64,000 nt of DNA from Pseudogracilibacillus sp037892545. Its GTDB lineage: Bacteria; Bacillota; Bacilli; Bacillales; Amphibacillaceae. Both the position numbers and the translations under genes were made by a program. Each line of letters opens with the position of its first letter. Position 1 is the first letter of the stretch. The notes beneath the pieces were generated by a model that saw nothing but the letters and a program-made list of their open reading frames with translations, had not been told where the DNA came from and searched no databases. The stretch is taken from positions 1 to 64,000 of the forward strand of contig NZ_JBBKBG010000010.1 in assembly GCF_037892545.1 (NCBI RefSeq). Reading direction: 5' to 3'. Below are positions 35,218-44,438 of the stretch, piece after piece.

Positions 35218-36939
35218 ATGAAACCTTCTTTCAAAGGTATTATTGCATCAACTGGTTTAGCATTTGGACGTGCATTCATTTTAAATGAACCATCTTATAT
35301 AGTGACACACGAATCTATAGAAGATGTAGAATTTGAATTAAAAAAATTTAATAAAGCTTTAGAACAATCCATCGCAGACATAGTTCATTTACGAAAGAAA
35401 ATTTCTGAAGAACAAGGGGAAGAAAATGCTACTATTTTTGATGCCCACCAACTTCTGTTAAAAGACCCAGACATGATTCGAGCGGTCGAACAATTAATTA
35501 TTCATGAAAAACAAAACGCGGCATGGGCGTTAGAAGAAACGATTGAACAATATATTGCATTATTTGAACAAATTGATGATGAATATATGAAAGAACGAAT
35601 TACAGATATTCGTGATGTAAGTAACAGACTTTTATCCTATTTATTAAACGAAAAAACGATCACAGTCAACGAAATTAAAGAAGACGTAATTTTAATTGCC
35701 CGGGAAATAACACCTTCTCATATTGCCCTTGCAGATCGTAAATTTGTTCAAGGATTCATTACCGTAGAAGGTGGCAGACATTCTCATGCTGCAATTATTG
35801 CTCACACTCAAGGTATTCCTGCAATAGGTGGTGCACAGGATGCATTACAGAACGTCAAACAGGATGATTTTTTAATTGTTGATGGTTTAAAAGGAATCGT
35901 ACATGTGAATCCGACGAAAGAGACGATTCAAGAATATGAACAAGTGGTCCAACAATTAGAAAATAAGAAGCGAGCATTATTAGCATTAAGAGATGAACCG
36001 ACAACAACTGCCGATGGAAAAAACATTACACTTTTAGCGAATATTGCTTCGAGTGCCGATGTGGAACACGTCATTGAAAATGGGGCAGAAGGAATTGGAC
36101 TTTTTCGTACAGAGTTTGCCTATATGAATTCCAATCATTTTCCATCGGAAGACAAGTCCTTTCATTCCTATAAAACCGTGTTAGAAAATATGGGGGATGT
36201 TCCTGTCGTCATTCGGACGTTAGATATTGGTGGAGATAAACAATTAGATTATTGGGATTTACCGAAAGAGGCGAATCCATTTTTAGGCTTACGAGCTATT
36301 CGTCTTTCCTTATCAGAACAACAAATATTTAAAACACAATTACGTGCCCTCCTTCGTGCAAGTGTATACGGAAATTTACACATTATGTTTCCGATGATTT
36401 CTACGTTAGAAGAATTGCAAGAAGTAAAGGAACTACTAGAGGAACAAAAGATATTATTAAAACAAAATGGACATGCTGTGAGTAATCATATAAAAATAGG
36501 CATGATGGTGGAAACACCTGCAGCAGCGATCATGGCGGAACATTTTGCCAAAGAGGTAGATTTCTTTAGTATCGGAACGAATGACTTAATTCAATATACA
36601 TTTGCTGCGGATCGGATGAATGAAACGGTCGCTCATTTATACCAACCATATCATCCAGCAATTTTACGCTTTATTAAAATGATTGTGGAAGCTGGTAGAA
36701 AAGAACAAATAAAGGTGAGTGTTTGTGGAGATTTAGCAAGTAATAAAGAAGTTGCTTCGTTATTACTTGGACTTGGGGTGGAAGAATTATCTATGCCTCC
36801 ATCTAAAATACTCGATATGCGACAGTTTTTCCAAGAGACAGACGTCGGTACAATGAAAGACGTCGTTCATCAAGCTTTAGCCATGCAAAATGCAGATGAA
36901 GTAAAACGATTAATATCATCAAAAGTAACTGTATCATAA
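35218..36939 (+). CDS. ptsI: Phosphoenolpyruvate-protein phosphotransferase (PTS Enzyme I)
   Basis: 573 residues. Enzyme I transfers the PEP phosphate to HPr. N-terminal HPr-binding helical domain, phosphohistidine motif VEGGRHSHAAIIAHT (His near 191; usual T before SH replaced by H), then the PEP-utilising barrel with EGIGLFRTEFAYM, RTLDIGGDKQ, NPFLGLRAIR and SVCGDLAS. Length is normal. ptsH is not adjacent, unlike the common ptsHI operon. It lies about 30 bases after the hydratase gene and has GAGGAAGG upstream, so may share that transcript, ending at a terminator. Confidence 0.96.
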   Translation: MKPSFKGIIASTGLAFGRAFILNEPSYIVTHESIEDVEFELKKFNKALEQSIADIVHLRKKISEEQGEENATIFDAHQLLLKDPDMIRAVEQLIIHEKQNAAWALEETIEQYIALFEQIDDEYMKERITDIRDVSNRLLSYLLNEKTITVNEIKEDVILIAREITPSHIALADRKFVQGFITVEGGRHSHAAIIAHTQGIPAIGGAQDALQNVKQDDFLIVDGLKGIVHVNPTKETIQEYEQVVQQLENKKRALLALRDEPTTTADGKNITLLANIASSADVEHVIENGAEGIGLFRTEFAYMNSNHFPSEDKSFHSYKTVLENMGDVPVVIRTLDIGGDKQLDYWDLPKEANPFLGLRAIRLSLSEQQIFKTQLRALLRASVYGNLHIMFPMISTLEELQEVKELLEEQKILLKQNGHAVSNHIKIGMMVETPAAAIMAEHFAKEVDFFSIGTNDLIQYTFAADRMNETVAHLYQPYHPAILRFIKMIVEAGRKEQIKVSVCGDLASNKEVASLLLGLGVEELSMPPSKILDMRQFFQETDVGTMKDVVHQALAMQNADEVKRLISSKVTVS

Positions 36940-37009
36940 ACACTTCTGCGGTCACAACGAATGGTATGTACACATAAACGCTATTTCAACGAACAACCAT
37001 GTCCAGGCA

Positions 37010-37040
37010 AAAGTCTCGATTCAATGTCGAGGCTTTTTGT
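37010..37040 (+). terminator. Terminator after ptsI
   Basis: AAAAGTCTCGA / TCGAGGCTTTTT hairpin, about 70 bases past the ptsI stop and just before the RNase H-like gene. Confidence 0.8.
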
Positions 37041-37074
37041 ATGTTACAATAAAGTCGAAAGGGGTTCCGTTCAC

Positions 37075-37464
37075 ATGATAGAAGTATATACAGATGGATC
37101 AACAAATGAAATAACGCAATGTAGTAGTATCGGAATTTATATTAAAAACGGACACGAACATAATGAATTTTCTTCCACCATTCCTTATTGCTCTAATCAC
37201 GAAGCAGAGTTTTATGCAGTACAAAAAGCATTGGAAATTTGTGTAGAAAAATATCCAGATGATATTTTATCTTTTCGCACGGATAGCCAAATTGTCGTAG
37301 ATGCAATCGATAAAAATTATGTCAAAAACAAACAATTTGAAACGTATATGAAAAATATTAACAACCTCTCTCAAACCTTTCCATTATTTTTCATCAAATG
37401 GATTGCAAGTAATCAAAACACGCATGCGGATCAATTAGCAAAAAAGGCATGTAAAGAACCATAA
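37075..37464 (+). CDS. RNase H-like protein
   Basis: 129 residues from the ATG at 37075, with AAAGGGG upstream. RNase HI-fold residues are visible: Asp7 in YTDGST, Glu43/45 in NHEAEFYAVQKAL, Asp70 in RTDSQ, and Asp119 in THADQLAKKA. It resembles the short reverse-transcriptase-like RNase H homologues (YpdQ-type) of Bacilli; cleavage activity is not certain. Its promoter must lie in the short gap or overlap the ptsI terminator. Confidence 0.82.
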   Translation: MIEVYTDGSTNEITQCSSIGIYIKNGHEHNEFSSTIPYCSNHEAEFYAVQKALEICVEKYPDDILSFRTDSQIVVDAIDKNYVKNKQFETYMKNINNLSQTFPLFFIKWIASNQNTHADQLAKKACKEP

Positions 37465-37543
37465 AAAATGGTTAGAACCATTCGAAACCGTAACGAAACG
37501 TTTATGACCTATCATTGTCTGTTTACCGAATTGTCCTAACCAT
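37463..37543 (-). terminator. Terminator after the DUF4317 gene
   Basis: Long imperfect hairpin ATGGTTAG-GACAATTCG / CGAATGGTTCTAACCAT with a T run on the minus strand. It also follows the RNase H-like gene on the plus strand. Confidence 0.65.
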
Positions 37544-37561
37544 ATTCTATCTATTTTCAGG

Positions 37562-38749
37562 TTAATCTTGTTTAAACAATGCTTCTGGAATCATTTCAAA
37601 TCCTTCAATCATCGTATTCTCTTCCACTTCAATCATTAAACAAAGTTTGCCGTCCATTTTTACTTGACGAACATATTTTAAATCTTGTGGCCGAATCGCA
37701 ACATCTGCTACCTTAGTTTTTATTTTTATCGATTTGGAAGTTGCTTTCGGTACGACATTTGCTGCTTTTAATTCGATCCGTGAATCTTGTGCGACTGTTT
37801 CGAATGCCGTACGAACTGCTTCAGTTGATTCAACTTCCACCCCACTCTTTTTTAATACTTCTTCTACATCCCGAAAATCTAATGTCGGGTCCGTCTCTTC
37901 TTCCTCGTCATGGTACTCAATAACTTGATAAATCTCTTCATACATTTTCGATAATGTAGACGTGTCTAACTGTTCTGCTGCAAGTTGATTAACGACTTCC
38001 TCAAAAACAATTTTATCGTCTTCTGCTGTCATTGTATCCTCTGCATTTAATACATGTTCCACAAAATAATCATCAATTTTAAACTTTTTCTCTGCACCAT
38101 ATAATACGCGATTTACATTAGAGACACCTTCTGTAAAAGTCGGATATAAAAAGCCAGACAATGGTGCTTTTAAATTAATGATCGGATCAATCATCACATT
38201 ATATTTAAATTCCTTTTCTACATAATCAAAAAGCAATTCACTTTTTGGCATTTGTGTTTTATTAATGGTACACATAATAAATCCATGTTTATGCATGATA
38301 TCTGTTTCCGCTTCCTCACGATCTTCATAACCTTTGTTTCCTGGTTTTAAATAATTACCACGAATGAATGTTACGACGACATCTGTTTCATAATGGCGTT
38401 CTTGGAACATTTTATCTACTAATAAACTAATTTCTGCTTGCCAAGATTGTTGATCCTCACTCGTTAAAGCATCATATAAAATTTCTTCGCTTCGCTGCTC
38501 TGCTTCCCCATCCCGTTGAAATTTTAAAACGAACATTTTTTCATCTAATTGTCCCGATAGTAACTTTTTAAAATTATTTAAAAATAATTCCTTTTGCTCC
38601 TCCTCTAATAAATCGAAACTCATCAACTGTTCATGATAAACTTCACTCGATTCTTTCATCACATATGCAGAATATATATGATCAATGGATAATAATTCAC
38701 TATTTGTTTTTAAATGTTTTCGAAAATGTTGAATATCTTTTTTATTCAA
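37562..38749 (-). CDS. DUF4317 family protein
   Basis: 395 residues from a TTG with GGGGAG upstream. The N-terminus (NKKDIQHFRKHLKTNSELL, then IYSAYVMKESSEVYHEQ) is the DUF4317 signature found in many Bacillota. Soluble, acidic, alternating alpha/beta; the function is unknown. It lies 18 bases downstream of the stop of the exported partner gene on the same strand, so may share a transcript with the transporter pair, but relatives usually occur alone. Confidence 0.85.
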   Translation of the reverse strand: MNKKDIQHFRKHLKTNSELLSIDHIYSAYVMKESSEVYHEQLMSFDLLEEEQKELFLNNFKKLLSGQLDEKMFVLKFQRDGEAEQRSEEILYDALTSEDQQSWQAEISLLVDKMFQERHYETDVVVTFIRGNYLKPGNKGYEDREEAETDIMHKHGFIMCTINKTQMPKSELLFDYVEKEFKYNVMIDPIINLKAPLSGFLYPTFTEGVSNVNRVLYGAEKKFKIDDYFVEHVLNAEDTMTAEDDKIVFEEVVNQLAAEQLDTSTLSKMYEEIYQVIEYHDEEEETDPTLDFRDVEEVLKKSGVEVESTEAVRTAFETVAQDSRIELKAANVVPKATSKSIKIKTKVADVAIRPQDLKYVRQVKMDGKLCLMIEVEENTMIEGFEMIPEALFKQD

Positions 38750-38767
38750 AATGATTCTCCCCTATAC

Positions 38768-40525
38768 TTACCAAAATTTAAGCCATGAAAACAGATCTAA
38801 AAATCGTTGCCACATCGTTTTTTCGTCTTCTTCTTCCTCTTCGACCGGTTCTTCTTCCGTTTCGATCGGTTCAGTTTTCATAACGAATTGTACCATCTCT
38901 ACTTGTTCATTTTTATCTGAAACGAATGAAACCATATCAAAATCAGATTTGTCATATTTTTCCATTAGCGCATCGATTTCTTCTTTTAATTTATCTGGCA
39001 ATTGATCTGTTCCTTTTTTCAATTCACTCGTACCATCATACAATGTTGCTGCACCATTTTCCAATTCTTTAGAACCTGATGCAAGCTCCCCAATTCCTGT
39101 ATGAATCTCGCCATATGCGGTTGCTAACGTACTAATTCCGTTTGTCATTTCTGTAATCCCGTCGCGAAATTGTTCATATTGTTCGGTTATTGAAGAAATA
39201 TCTGTTATAACATCTGATGCATCTGTAAGGTTTTCCATTACATCGTTAAAATCAGCGACAACATCCATCATCTCATCAATTTGTGTAAGCAATGTATCAA
39301 ACAATTCGACAACTTGATCATTGTAAGCTCCCACTTCATCATAAGCGTCTTTCATTTCCTTTGTTGCTTCATATGATTGTAGTAAAACATTTATTGTTTC
39401 TTCATCTACATCACTATTTTTTAAGGCTTCGATTTGTTCCTTTGTCAACGTATCATTTGGTAACTTCTCGACTGCCTCCTTTAATACGTCATTTGCTTTC
39501 ATATAATCATCTTTAATCGCCTGTATCTCGCTTTTTATTTGTTCAAATCCTTGCGGTACATTATCTAACATCGACATAATGGTGTCCACTTCTTCCGTAG
39601 ACATCCCATCAAAACTTTTGAAAGCTTCATCCACTTGACTAAAAGCCTCGTCTAATTGTGCAGTAGCTCCACTCACTTCATTTGCTAATGTGTCTATTCC
39701 TTCCTTATAAGAAGCTGAACCATTATATAATTCATTCGCTCCACCTCGGAACTCACTTAACCCATTTCGTAATTGAAGTACTCCATTATTAATTTCCCGA
39801 ATTGCTTTTTGTAATGTATTCATATCCCCTGCCATTTCGTCTACATCTGGCTCTTCTACATCGATAAATGAAGGGACCGCATTTATTTCAAATCCTCCAA
39901 ATTGGAAATCCGTTACGTCTGCTTCTACTATAAGTTCCGCTTCTTCCTCTGGCATCACTGTAAATGTTACTTGATATTCGTCACCAGCATTTGCTATCAT
40001 TCCTTTTTTTGCTTTTAAATCGTCCGTTTTCTCCATAGGAAAATTGGCACCGATTTGTAATATATAATGATTAAAAAATGTTTCCTCTCCAGCTTTATTA
40101 CGTTTGGACGTTAATGTCATTTTTACATGTCCTGTTTTCCCAGCTAATTGAGTCGGTTCCACTTTTTCGCCATCCAAATAATACGTTACTTGAAATTCCC
40201 ATGGCAATGCGACATCTTGCAACAATCCCTCATAATGAAAAACACCTTCATCTCCTGTAAACGTTACTAATCCATCCTCTACGTTGATCTCTTCTAAATT
40301 CGTTAAATTTTTAACAGATTCATATGCACCATGATCTGTAAATGTTCCACCATCATTCAATTGAAACTTATTCACAACATATAGTTGCTCATAATGACCA
40401 TCTTCATGTAAAACCGCATAAACAACTTCATCTTTTGGTAACGATGATTCTTTTGCCATCACATGAAATGGGGCTTGCAAAAAGATGATCGTAACACTTA
40501 AAATAACGATTAATTTTTTATACAT
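38768..40525 (-). CDS. Exported helical protein partnered with the MMPL transporter
   Basis: 585 residues from the ATG at 40525, overlapping the transporter stop by 8 bases. A signal peptide (1-24, ending HVMA) is followed by a beta-rich domain (about 25-240) and then a long helical region whose glycine/leucine heptads (ELYNGSASYKEGIDTL, GELASGSKELENGAATLYDG) resemble the YhgE/Pip-type repeats. An acidic stretch (EEEPVEEEEEDE) and an aromatic end (FLDLFSWLKFW) follow. Close coupling to the transporter suggests an extracellular accessory that docks with it. Confidence 0.75.
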   Translation of the reverse strand: MYKKLIVILSVTIIFLQAPFHVMAKESSLPKDEVVYAVLHEDGHYEQLYVVNKFQLNDGGTFTDHGAYESVKNLTNLEEINVEDGLVTFTGDEGVFHYEGLLQDVALPWEFQVTYYLDGEKVEPTQLAGKTGHVKMTLTSKRNKAGEETFFNHYILQIGANFPMEKTDDLKAKKGMIANAGDEYQVTFTVMPEEEAELIVEADVTDFQFGGFEINAVPSFIDVEEPDVDEMAGDMNTLQKAIREINNGVLQLRNGLSEFRGGANELYNGSASYKEGIDTLANEVSGATAQLDEAFSQVDEAFKSFDGMSTEEVDTIMSMLDNVPQGFEQIKSEIQAIKDDYMKANDVLKEAVEKLPNDTLTKEQIEALKNSDVDEETINVLLQSYEATKEMKDAYDEVGAYNDQVVELFDTLLTQIDEMMDVVADFNDVMENLTDASDVITDISSITEQYEQFRDGITEMTNGISTLATAYGEIHTGIGELASGSKELENGAATLYDGTSELKKGTDQLPDKLKEEIDALMEKYDKSDFDMVSFVSDKNEQVEMVQFVMKTEPIETEEEPVEEEEEDEKTMWQRFLDLFSWLKFW

Positions 40526-42593
40526 CTTTCTGTTCCCCCTTATTCGTTTCATAAAAATTAGCTTTTAATGTCGTACGTTTAATGACTGGATCAAACATAA
40601 CTAACATAGCTGGCAAGAAAAATAATACCATTAAAAATGCCAACAATGCACCACGGCCTAATAATAGACCGATGGAAGAGACAATCGGGTTGGATGATGT
40701 TAACCATAAAATGAATCCAACACTTGATAAAATAGATGCTGAAATAATGATTGCAAACGTTTTTTCATTTAATGTTTTCTTGACAGCATGTACGGCATGC
40801 ATATGTTGGCGATTTTCTCGATACTCCACCGTTAATAAAATTGCGTAGTCAACTGTCGCCGCAAGTTGCACCGTACTGACGATCAAATACCCAATAAATA
40901 CGAGTGCAGAATTCGTTAAATATGGGACAGATAAATTTATCCAAACAGATGCTTGAATCGTTAATAATAAAACGATAGGCAATGATATCGACTTAAAAGT
41001 AATGAGTAACACTAATGCAATCGTTACAACCGTTAAAATATTAACGAGTGTATTATCTTTTTGAACGACGTTTTTCATATCAAATAATGTCACACTTTCA
41101 CCTAACATATAAAAATTGTCTCCATAATAATTTTCTACCTTTTTCTGTACGTCTTCAATCAGTTGAAACGCTTTATATCCTTCTTCTTCTGAATTCGTAT
41201 GTAAAATAATTCGGCTGTAATTATCACTATAGAAGTTCTCTAATTCTTCTTCCTCTAAAAATTCCGGCGGGATGACAGCACTGACAATATTGACATACGA
41301 AACCGTACTATTCACTGCAGGGAATTCTGAAAGTGACTTAACTAATGCATTTTCCTTTGCGACATTCCCTTTTGGTACGAGAATAACAATCTCTGTATTT
41401 TTTCCAAATATCGCTTCTATTTTTTCAGCATCTACACTTTCACGTGTCCCTTCTTCTTGTTCCCCGACCCCATAAATAAACTCTGTTTTACTTTGCGCTA
41501 AAAAAGTTGGCACGAGTAATATGACAACGAGAAGGAATACTGGTACTTTTACACGCATGACAAAAGGGCCTATTTTGGAAAAGTCTGGGATAAATGGACG
41601 GTGTTTCGTTTTATCGATCCACTGATAGAACATTAACGTCAATGCAGGTAAAAACACCATGACACTTATAAAACTTAATAAAATACCTTTTACTAAATTC
41701 AACCCTAAATCAGAACCAATTTCAAAATTCATAAATGATAGTGCAATAAATCCGAAAAATGTCGTGGAGGCACTTGCAATAATTGCGGGAAACGATCGCT
41801 TCATTGCAAGTTGCATAGCCTCTTTCGGATCTTCAATTTCTCTACGGTAATCACTAAAACTATGTAATAAAAATATGGCATAATCGAGTGATACAGCTAA
41901 TTGTAAAATTGGTGCAACAGACTGTGTGACGAACGATATTTCTCCTAAAAAGATATTCGTACCTAAATTAATTAAAACAGATACCCCGATTGCTGTTAAG
42001 AAAAATAATGGTTCGATCCACGAATTCGTCGACATAATTAAAATAATAATAATGATAGGAATAAGTAATCCTGCGGCATACATCGTTTCAGAAAAAGCCA
42101 TTTTTTGCTGTGTCGCGGTGGATAATGCTTCACCTGTTAATGCACCATCCTTACCGATAACCTCATATACTTCATCTGTAACAGCAACCTCATCCCCATT
42201 TCGAACAGTAAATGCAAACAAGGCTGCCCCATCTTTATAATACGTCTCCACCATTTCTTCCTCTAAGTATTCCAGTGGCACTTTTATATCTGTCACATCA
42301 TCTAACCAAAGCACATCTGAAATACCATCTATAGCGTTCAACTTCTCTTTTACTTCTAATGCTTCCATTAAAGTCACATCTTCTACCATGACATAAGCAT
42401 TCGTCATCGAAGTTGCAAATTCATCTTCCATCACTTGCAGAGCCTCCGTGGAAGGTGAGTCCTCTGGCAAATAATCCGTCATATTATAATTTACCGAGAC
42501 AAAGAACTGGGCAATGATACTAATGACCATTAATATAAAAAAAATAATAACTATTAATTTTTTATGATGTACAATACTGTTTGCTACACGCAT
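40518..42593 (-). CDS. MMPL/RND family transporter
   Basis: 691 residues, about 12 transmembrane helices in two pseudo-repeats, each with a large external loop after the first helix (about 30-200 and 370-500). The SSD-like helix cluster and the QLAVSLDYAIFLLHSF and QLAATVDYAILLTVEY segments (the Asp-Tyr proton-relay pairs) are typical of MMPL proteins. Relatives export lipids, pigments or drugs. Start ATG has GAGGTGGAG. It is followed, with an 8-base overlap, by an exported helical partner; a two-component export system is likely. Confidence 0.92.
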   Translation of the reverse strand: MRVANSIVHHKKLIVIIFFILMVISIIAQFFVSVNYNMTDYLPEDSPSTEALQVMEDEFATSMTNAYVMVEDVTLMEALEVKEKLNAIDGISDVLWLDDVTDIKVPLEYLEEEMVETYYKDGAALFAFTVRNGDEVAVTDEVYEVIGKDGALTGEALSTATQQKMAFSETMYAAGLLIPIIIIILIMSTNSWIEPLFFLTAIGVSVLINLGTNIFLGEISFVTQSVAPILQLAVSLDYAIFLLHSFSDYRREIEDPKEAMQLAMKRSFPAIIASASTTFFGFIALSFMNFEIGSDLGLNLVKGILLSFISVMVFLPALTLMFYQWIDKTKHRPFIPDFSKIGPFVMRVKVPVFLLVVILLVPTFLAQSKTEFIYGVGEQEEGTRESVDAEKIEAIFGKNTEIVILVPKGNVAKENALVKSLSEFPAVNSTVSYVNIVSAVIPPEFLEEEELENFYSDNYSRIILHTNSEEEGYKAFQLIEDVQKKVENYYGDNFYMLGESVTLFDMKNVVQKDNTLVNILTVVTIALVLLITFKSISLPIVLLLTIQASVWINLSVPYLTNSALVFIGYLIVSTVQLAATVDYAILLTVEYRENRQHMHAVHAVKKTLNEKTFAIIISASILSSVGFILWLTSSNPIVSSIGLLLGRGALLAFLMVLFFLPAMLVMFDPVIKRTTLKANFYETNKGEQKDV

Positions 42594-42712
42594 GGTTCTC
42601 CACCTCGTCTTTCTACCCTACATTATATTATAACGAATAATGAAACTATTTCCTATGGTATCTCATCGTTCATTTAGAGACGGGAACTTCTTCCTATCTT
42701 CCCAAAAATAGG

Positions 42713-42741
42713 TTGACGTACCGTTTTGATGTTGTTAAGAT
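42713..42741 (+). promoter_or_regulatory. Sigma-A promoter of the DUF4282 gene
   Basis: TTGACG-N17-TAAGAT, ending 26 bases before the start codon. Confidence 0.65.
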
Positions 42742-42767
42742 TTACTGTTAAGAAGGGAGGGAATATT

Positions 42768-43073
42768 ATGAACTTTAAAAAATTCGTTAGCTTCGATAGT
42801 ATGATTACTCCGGTTATTATTAAAGTTATTTTTTGGATTGGATTAATTGCTTCTGCAATTTTTGGTCTTATTTCAATTTTCTCTGGTTTAGCAATTATGT
42901 TTAGCGGATATGGTAGCGGTGGCGAAGGATTTATCGTTTTTATCGGTGGTCTTGCAACTATCGTTATTGGTGCTTTACTGACTCGTGTGTACTGTGAATT
43001 ATTAATTATCTTCTTCAAAATGCACGAATCATTGAATAAAATTAATGAAAAATTAGACCGTCTCGACAAATAA
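42768..43073 (+). CDS. DUF4282 membrane protein
   Basis: 101 residues from an ATG with AAGGGAGGG upstream. Two long hydrophobic helices (about 18-45 and 55-75) and a charged C-terminal coil (NKINEKLDRLDK). The pattern NFKKFVSFDSMITPVIIK and TRVYCELLIIFFK is the DUF4282 signature. Function unknown; it probably oligomerises through the coil. Single gene. Confidence 0.85.
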   Translation: MNFKKFVSFDSMITPVIIKVIFWIGLIASAIFGLISIFSGLAIMFSGYGSGGEGFIVFIGGLATIVIGALLTRVYCELLIIFFKMHESLNKINEKLDRLDK

Positions 43074-43110
43074 ATACATACAATAAATCAAAACCACCAG
43101 TGTGGTACTA

Positions 43111-43277
43111 CACCCCTAAAGTTAGAAATAGAAAATCTAATTTTAGGGGTGTTTTATATAGTTAAATATAGTGAAGAATTTAAATTAAAAATTATCAAGG
43201 AGTATTTGAAAGGTTCGCTAGGTTATAAATTACTAGCAAGGAAACATCAAATCCCACACGAATCATCTATTAGCTGA
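43111..43277 (+). mobile_element. IS3-family remnant: left end and OrfA N-terminus
   Basis: The left end ACACCCCTAAAGTTAGA pairs with TCTAATTTTAGGGGTGT to form a 17-bp hairpin (16 matches). Behind it the frame from 43161 reads VKYSEEFKLKIIKEYL, GSLGYKLLARKH, the OrfA start of IS150-type elements, and stops at 43275. The start codon is lost (ATA for ATG). The terminal sequence resembles the revcomp of the right end at 13466-13489, so the two relics may derive from related elements. Confidence 0.72.
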
Positions 43278-43401
43278 TTTCTTATCTATTCCTGGATTTG
43301 ATTTTTGTTTCCTCTTACTAGATCGACAAAATATCTTTACACCAAAATATTTTATGTAGGAAATAATTGAGCTTTACGGTTGCATTCATGCGAATTTGGA
43401 G

Positions 43402-43737
43402 TTGGATTCTTGCAACTTTGGGTTGGATTCTTGCAACTTCACACTATATTCTTGCAACTTCACACTGTATTCTTGCAACTTCGACCGGTATTCTTGCAAC
43501 TGCACACTGTATTCTTGCAACTTCACATTATATTCTTGCAACTTCACACTGCATTCTTGCAACTGCACACTGTATTCTTGCAACTTCGCACTATATTCTT
43601 GCAACTTCACATCGTATTCTTGCAACTTCACATCATATTCTTGCAACTTCACATCATATTCTTGCAACTTCACATCAGATTCTTGCAACTTCGCACCGGA
43701 TTCTTGCAAGTTCACATCATATTCTTGCAAGTCCCAG
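43402..43737. repeat. Tandem array: 16 x 21 bp
   Basis: Sixteen units of TATTCTTGCAACTTCACAC-type sequence, exactly 21 bases each and without gaps. The first units are the most diverged (ttggattcttgcaactttggg). All six frames are largely open because the unit has a multiple-of-three length and no stops; the minus-strand reading is a LQEYSVK heptad. No ribosome site precedes any reading, and the minus-strand one starts inside the downstream terminator, so I consider it non-coding. Confidence 0.95.
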
Positions 43738-43757
43738 GGATTTTCACATAAATGCAT

Positions 43758-43802
43758 AAAAAAAGATTAAGACAGAGATACAACTTGCTTCTGTCTTAAC
43801 CT
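43758..43802 (-). terminator. Terminator after the RelA/SpoT-domain gene
   Basis: GGTTAAGACAGA / TCTGTCTTAATC stem followed by TTTTTTT on the minus strand, abutting the stop at 43803. Confidence 0.85.
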
Positions 43803-44438
43803 TTATTCATCTTCTTTTTTCACGTCTTCTTTCATCCTATTTCGGATACGATCAAATTCTAAGTCGGCGGTTTCGAGCAAACTGGCAATACGCGAAAAGG
43901 CTCTTCTTACTTCCCATGGCACTTGTTTCTCCACCTTATATCCGAAGTCATGTTCTATTTCTGCCCATGCATGTTGTAATATCGAACAAATTTGAATTTC
44001 TGCTTTTACACCTGTTATATCCTCATATTCATTACTATCTAAACCTTTGGGATCTAATTCTGCTACATAGTGAAGCGACATATATCCAAATTGATTTACT
44101 TCCATCTGTTTCCGTTTATCTACACTATTTTCACGGTCAATCTGAAACTCCCTTTCAATTAATTCGGCTATCTCACTAACATCACTAGCAAAATGAGTCA
44201 CGATTCTCACTCCGACAATATCTGTTATATCGTCTAATGTTTTATATTTATGGCCACCTTTTTTAAGCTTTTCACATAAACTTCTTTCTGATTTTGTACG
44301 CCCGCTAATTGTATGATAATGAATGTCACTTTCTTCTATCAATGCGATTAAAAGTGATTCTAAATAGGTAGTATATTGTTCGTACATAGCTTTACGTGTA
44401 TTATATTGGGTCATCATTTTATCCATATTACTCATCAT
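43803..44438 (-). CDS. RelA/SpoT-domain (p)ppGpp synthetase-like protein
   Basis: 211 residues from an ATG at 44438 (GAAGGTGATA upstream). The synthetase core shows TDIVGVRIV, FGYMSLHYVAEL (usual YRSLH; the Arg is Met here) and EIQICSILQHAWAEIEHDFGYK, the EIQIR-like catalytic motif. There is no HD hydrolase or TGS domain, so it is a small alarmone synthetase. It belongs to the longer SAS type rather than clearly to RelP or RelQ. Relatives include toxic synthetases (toxSAS) that modify tRNA; no antitoxin is adjacent here, so a housekeeping or stress role is likelier. Confidence 0.82.
   Translation of the reverse strand: MMSNMDKMMTQYNTRKAMYEQYTTYLESLLIALIEESDIHYHTISGRTKSERSLCEKLKKGGHKYKTLDDITDIVGVRIVTHFASDVSEIAELIEREFQIDRENSVDKRKQMEVNQFGYMSLHYVAELDPKGLDSNEYEDITGVKAEIQICSILQHAWAEIEHDFGYKVEKQVPWEVRRAFSRIASLLETADLEFDRIRNRMKEDVKKEDE

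Noticed and set aside
43386..43770. Four long overlapping frames rich in LQEYSVK, LATSHYI and DSCNFTLY peptides.
   Set aside because: They arise because the 21-bp unit has no stop in any frame; none has a ribosome site and the minus-strand start is in a terminator.
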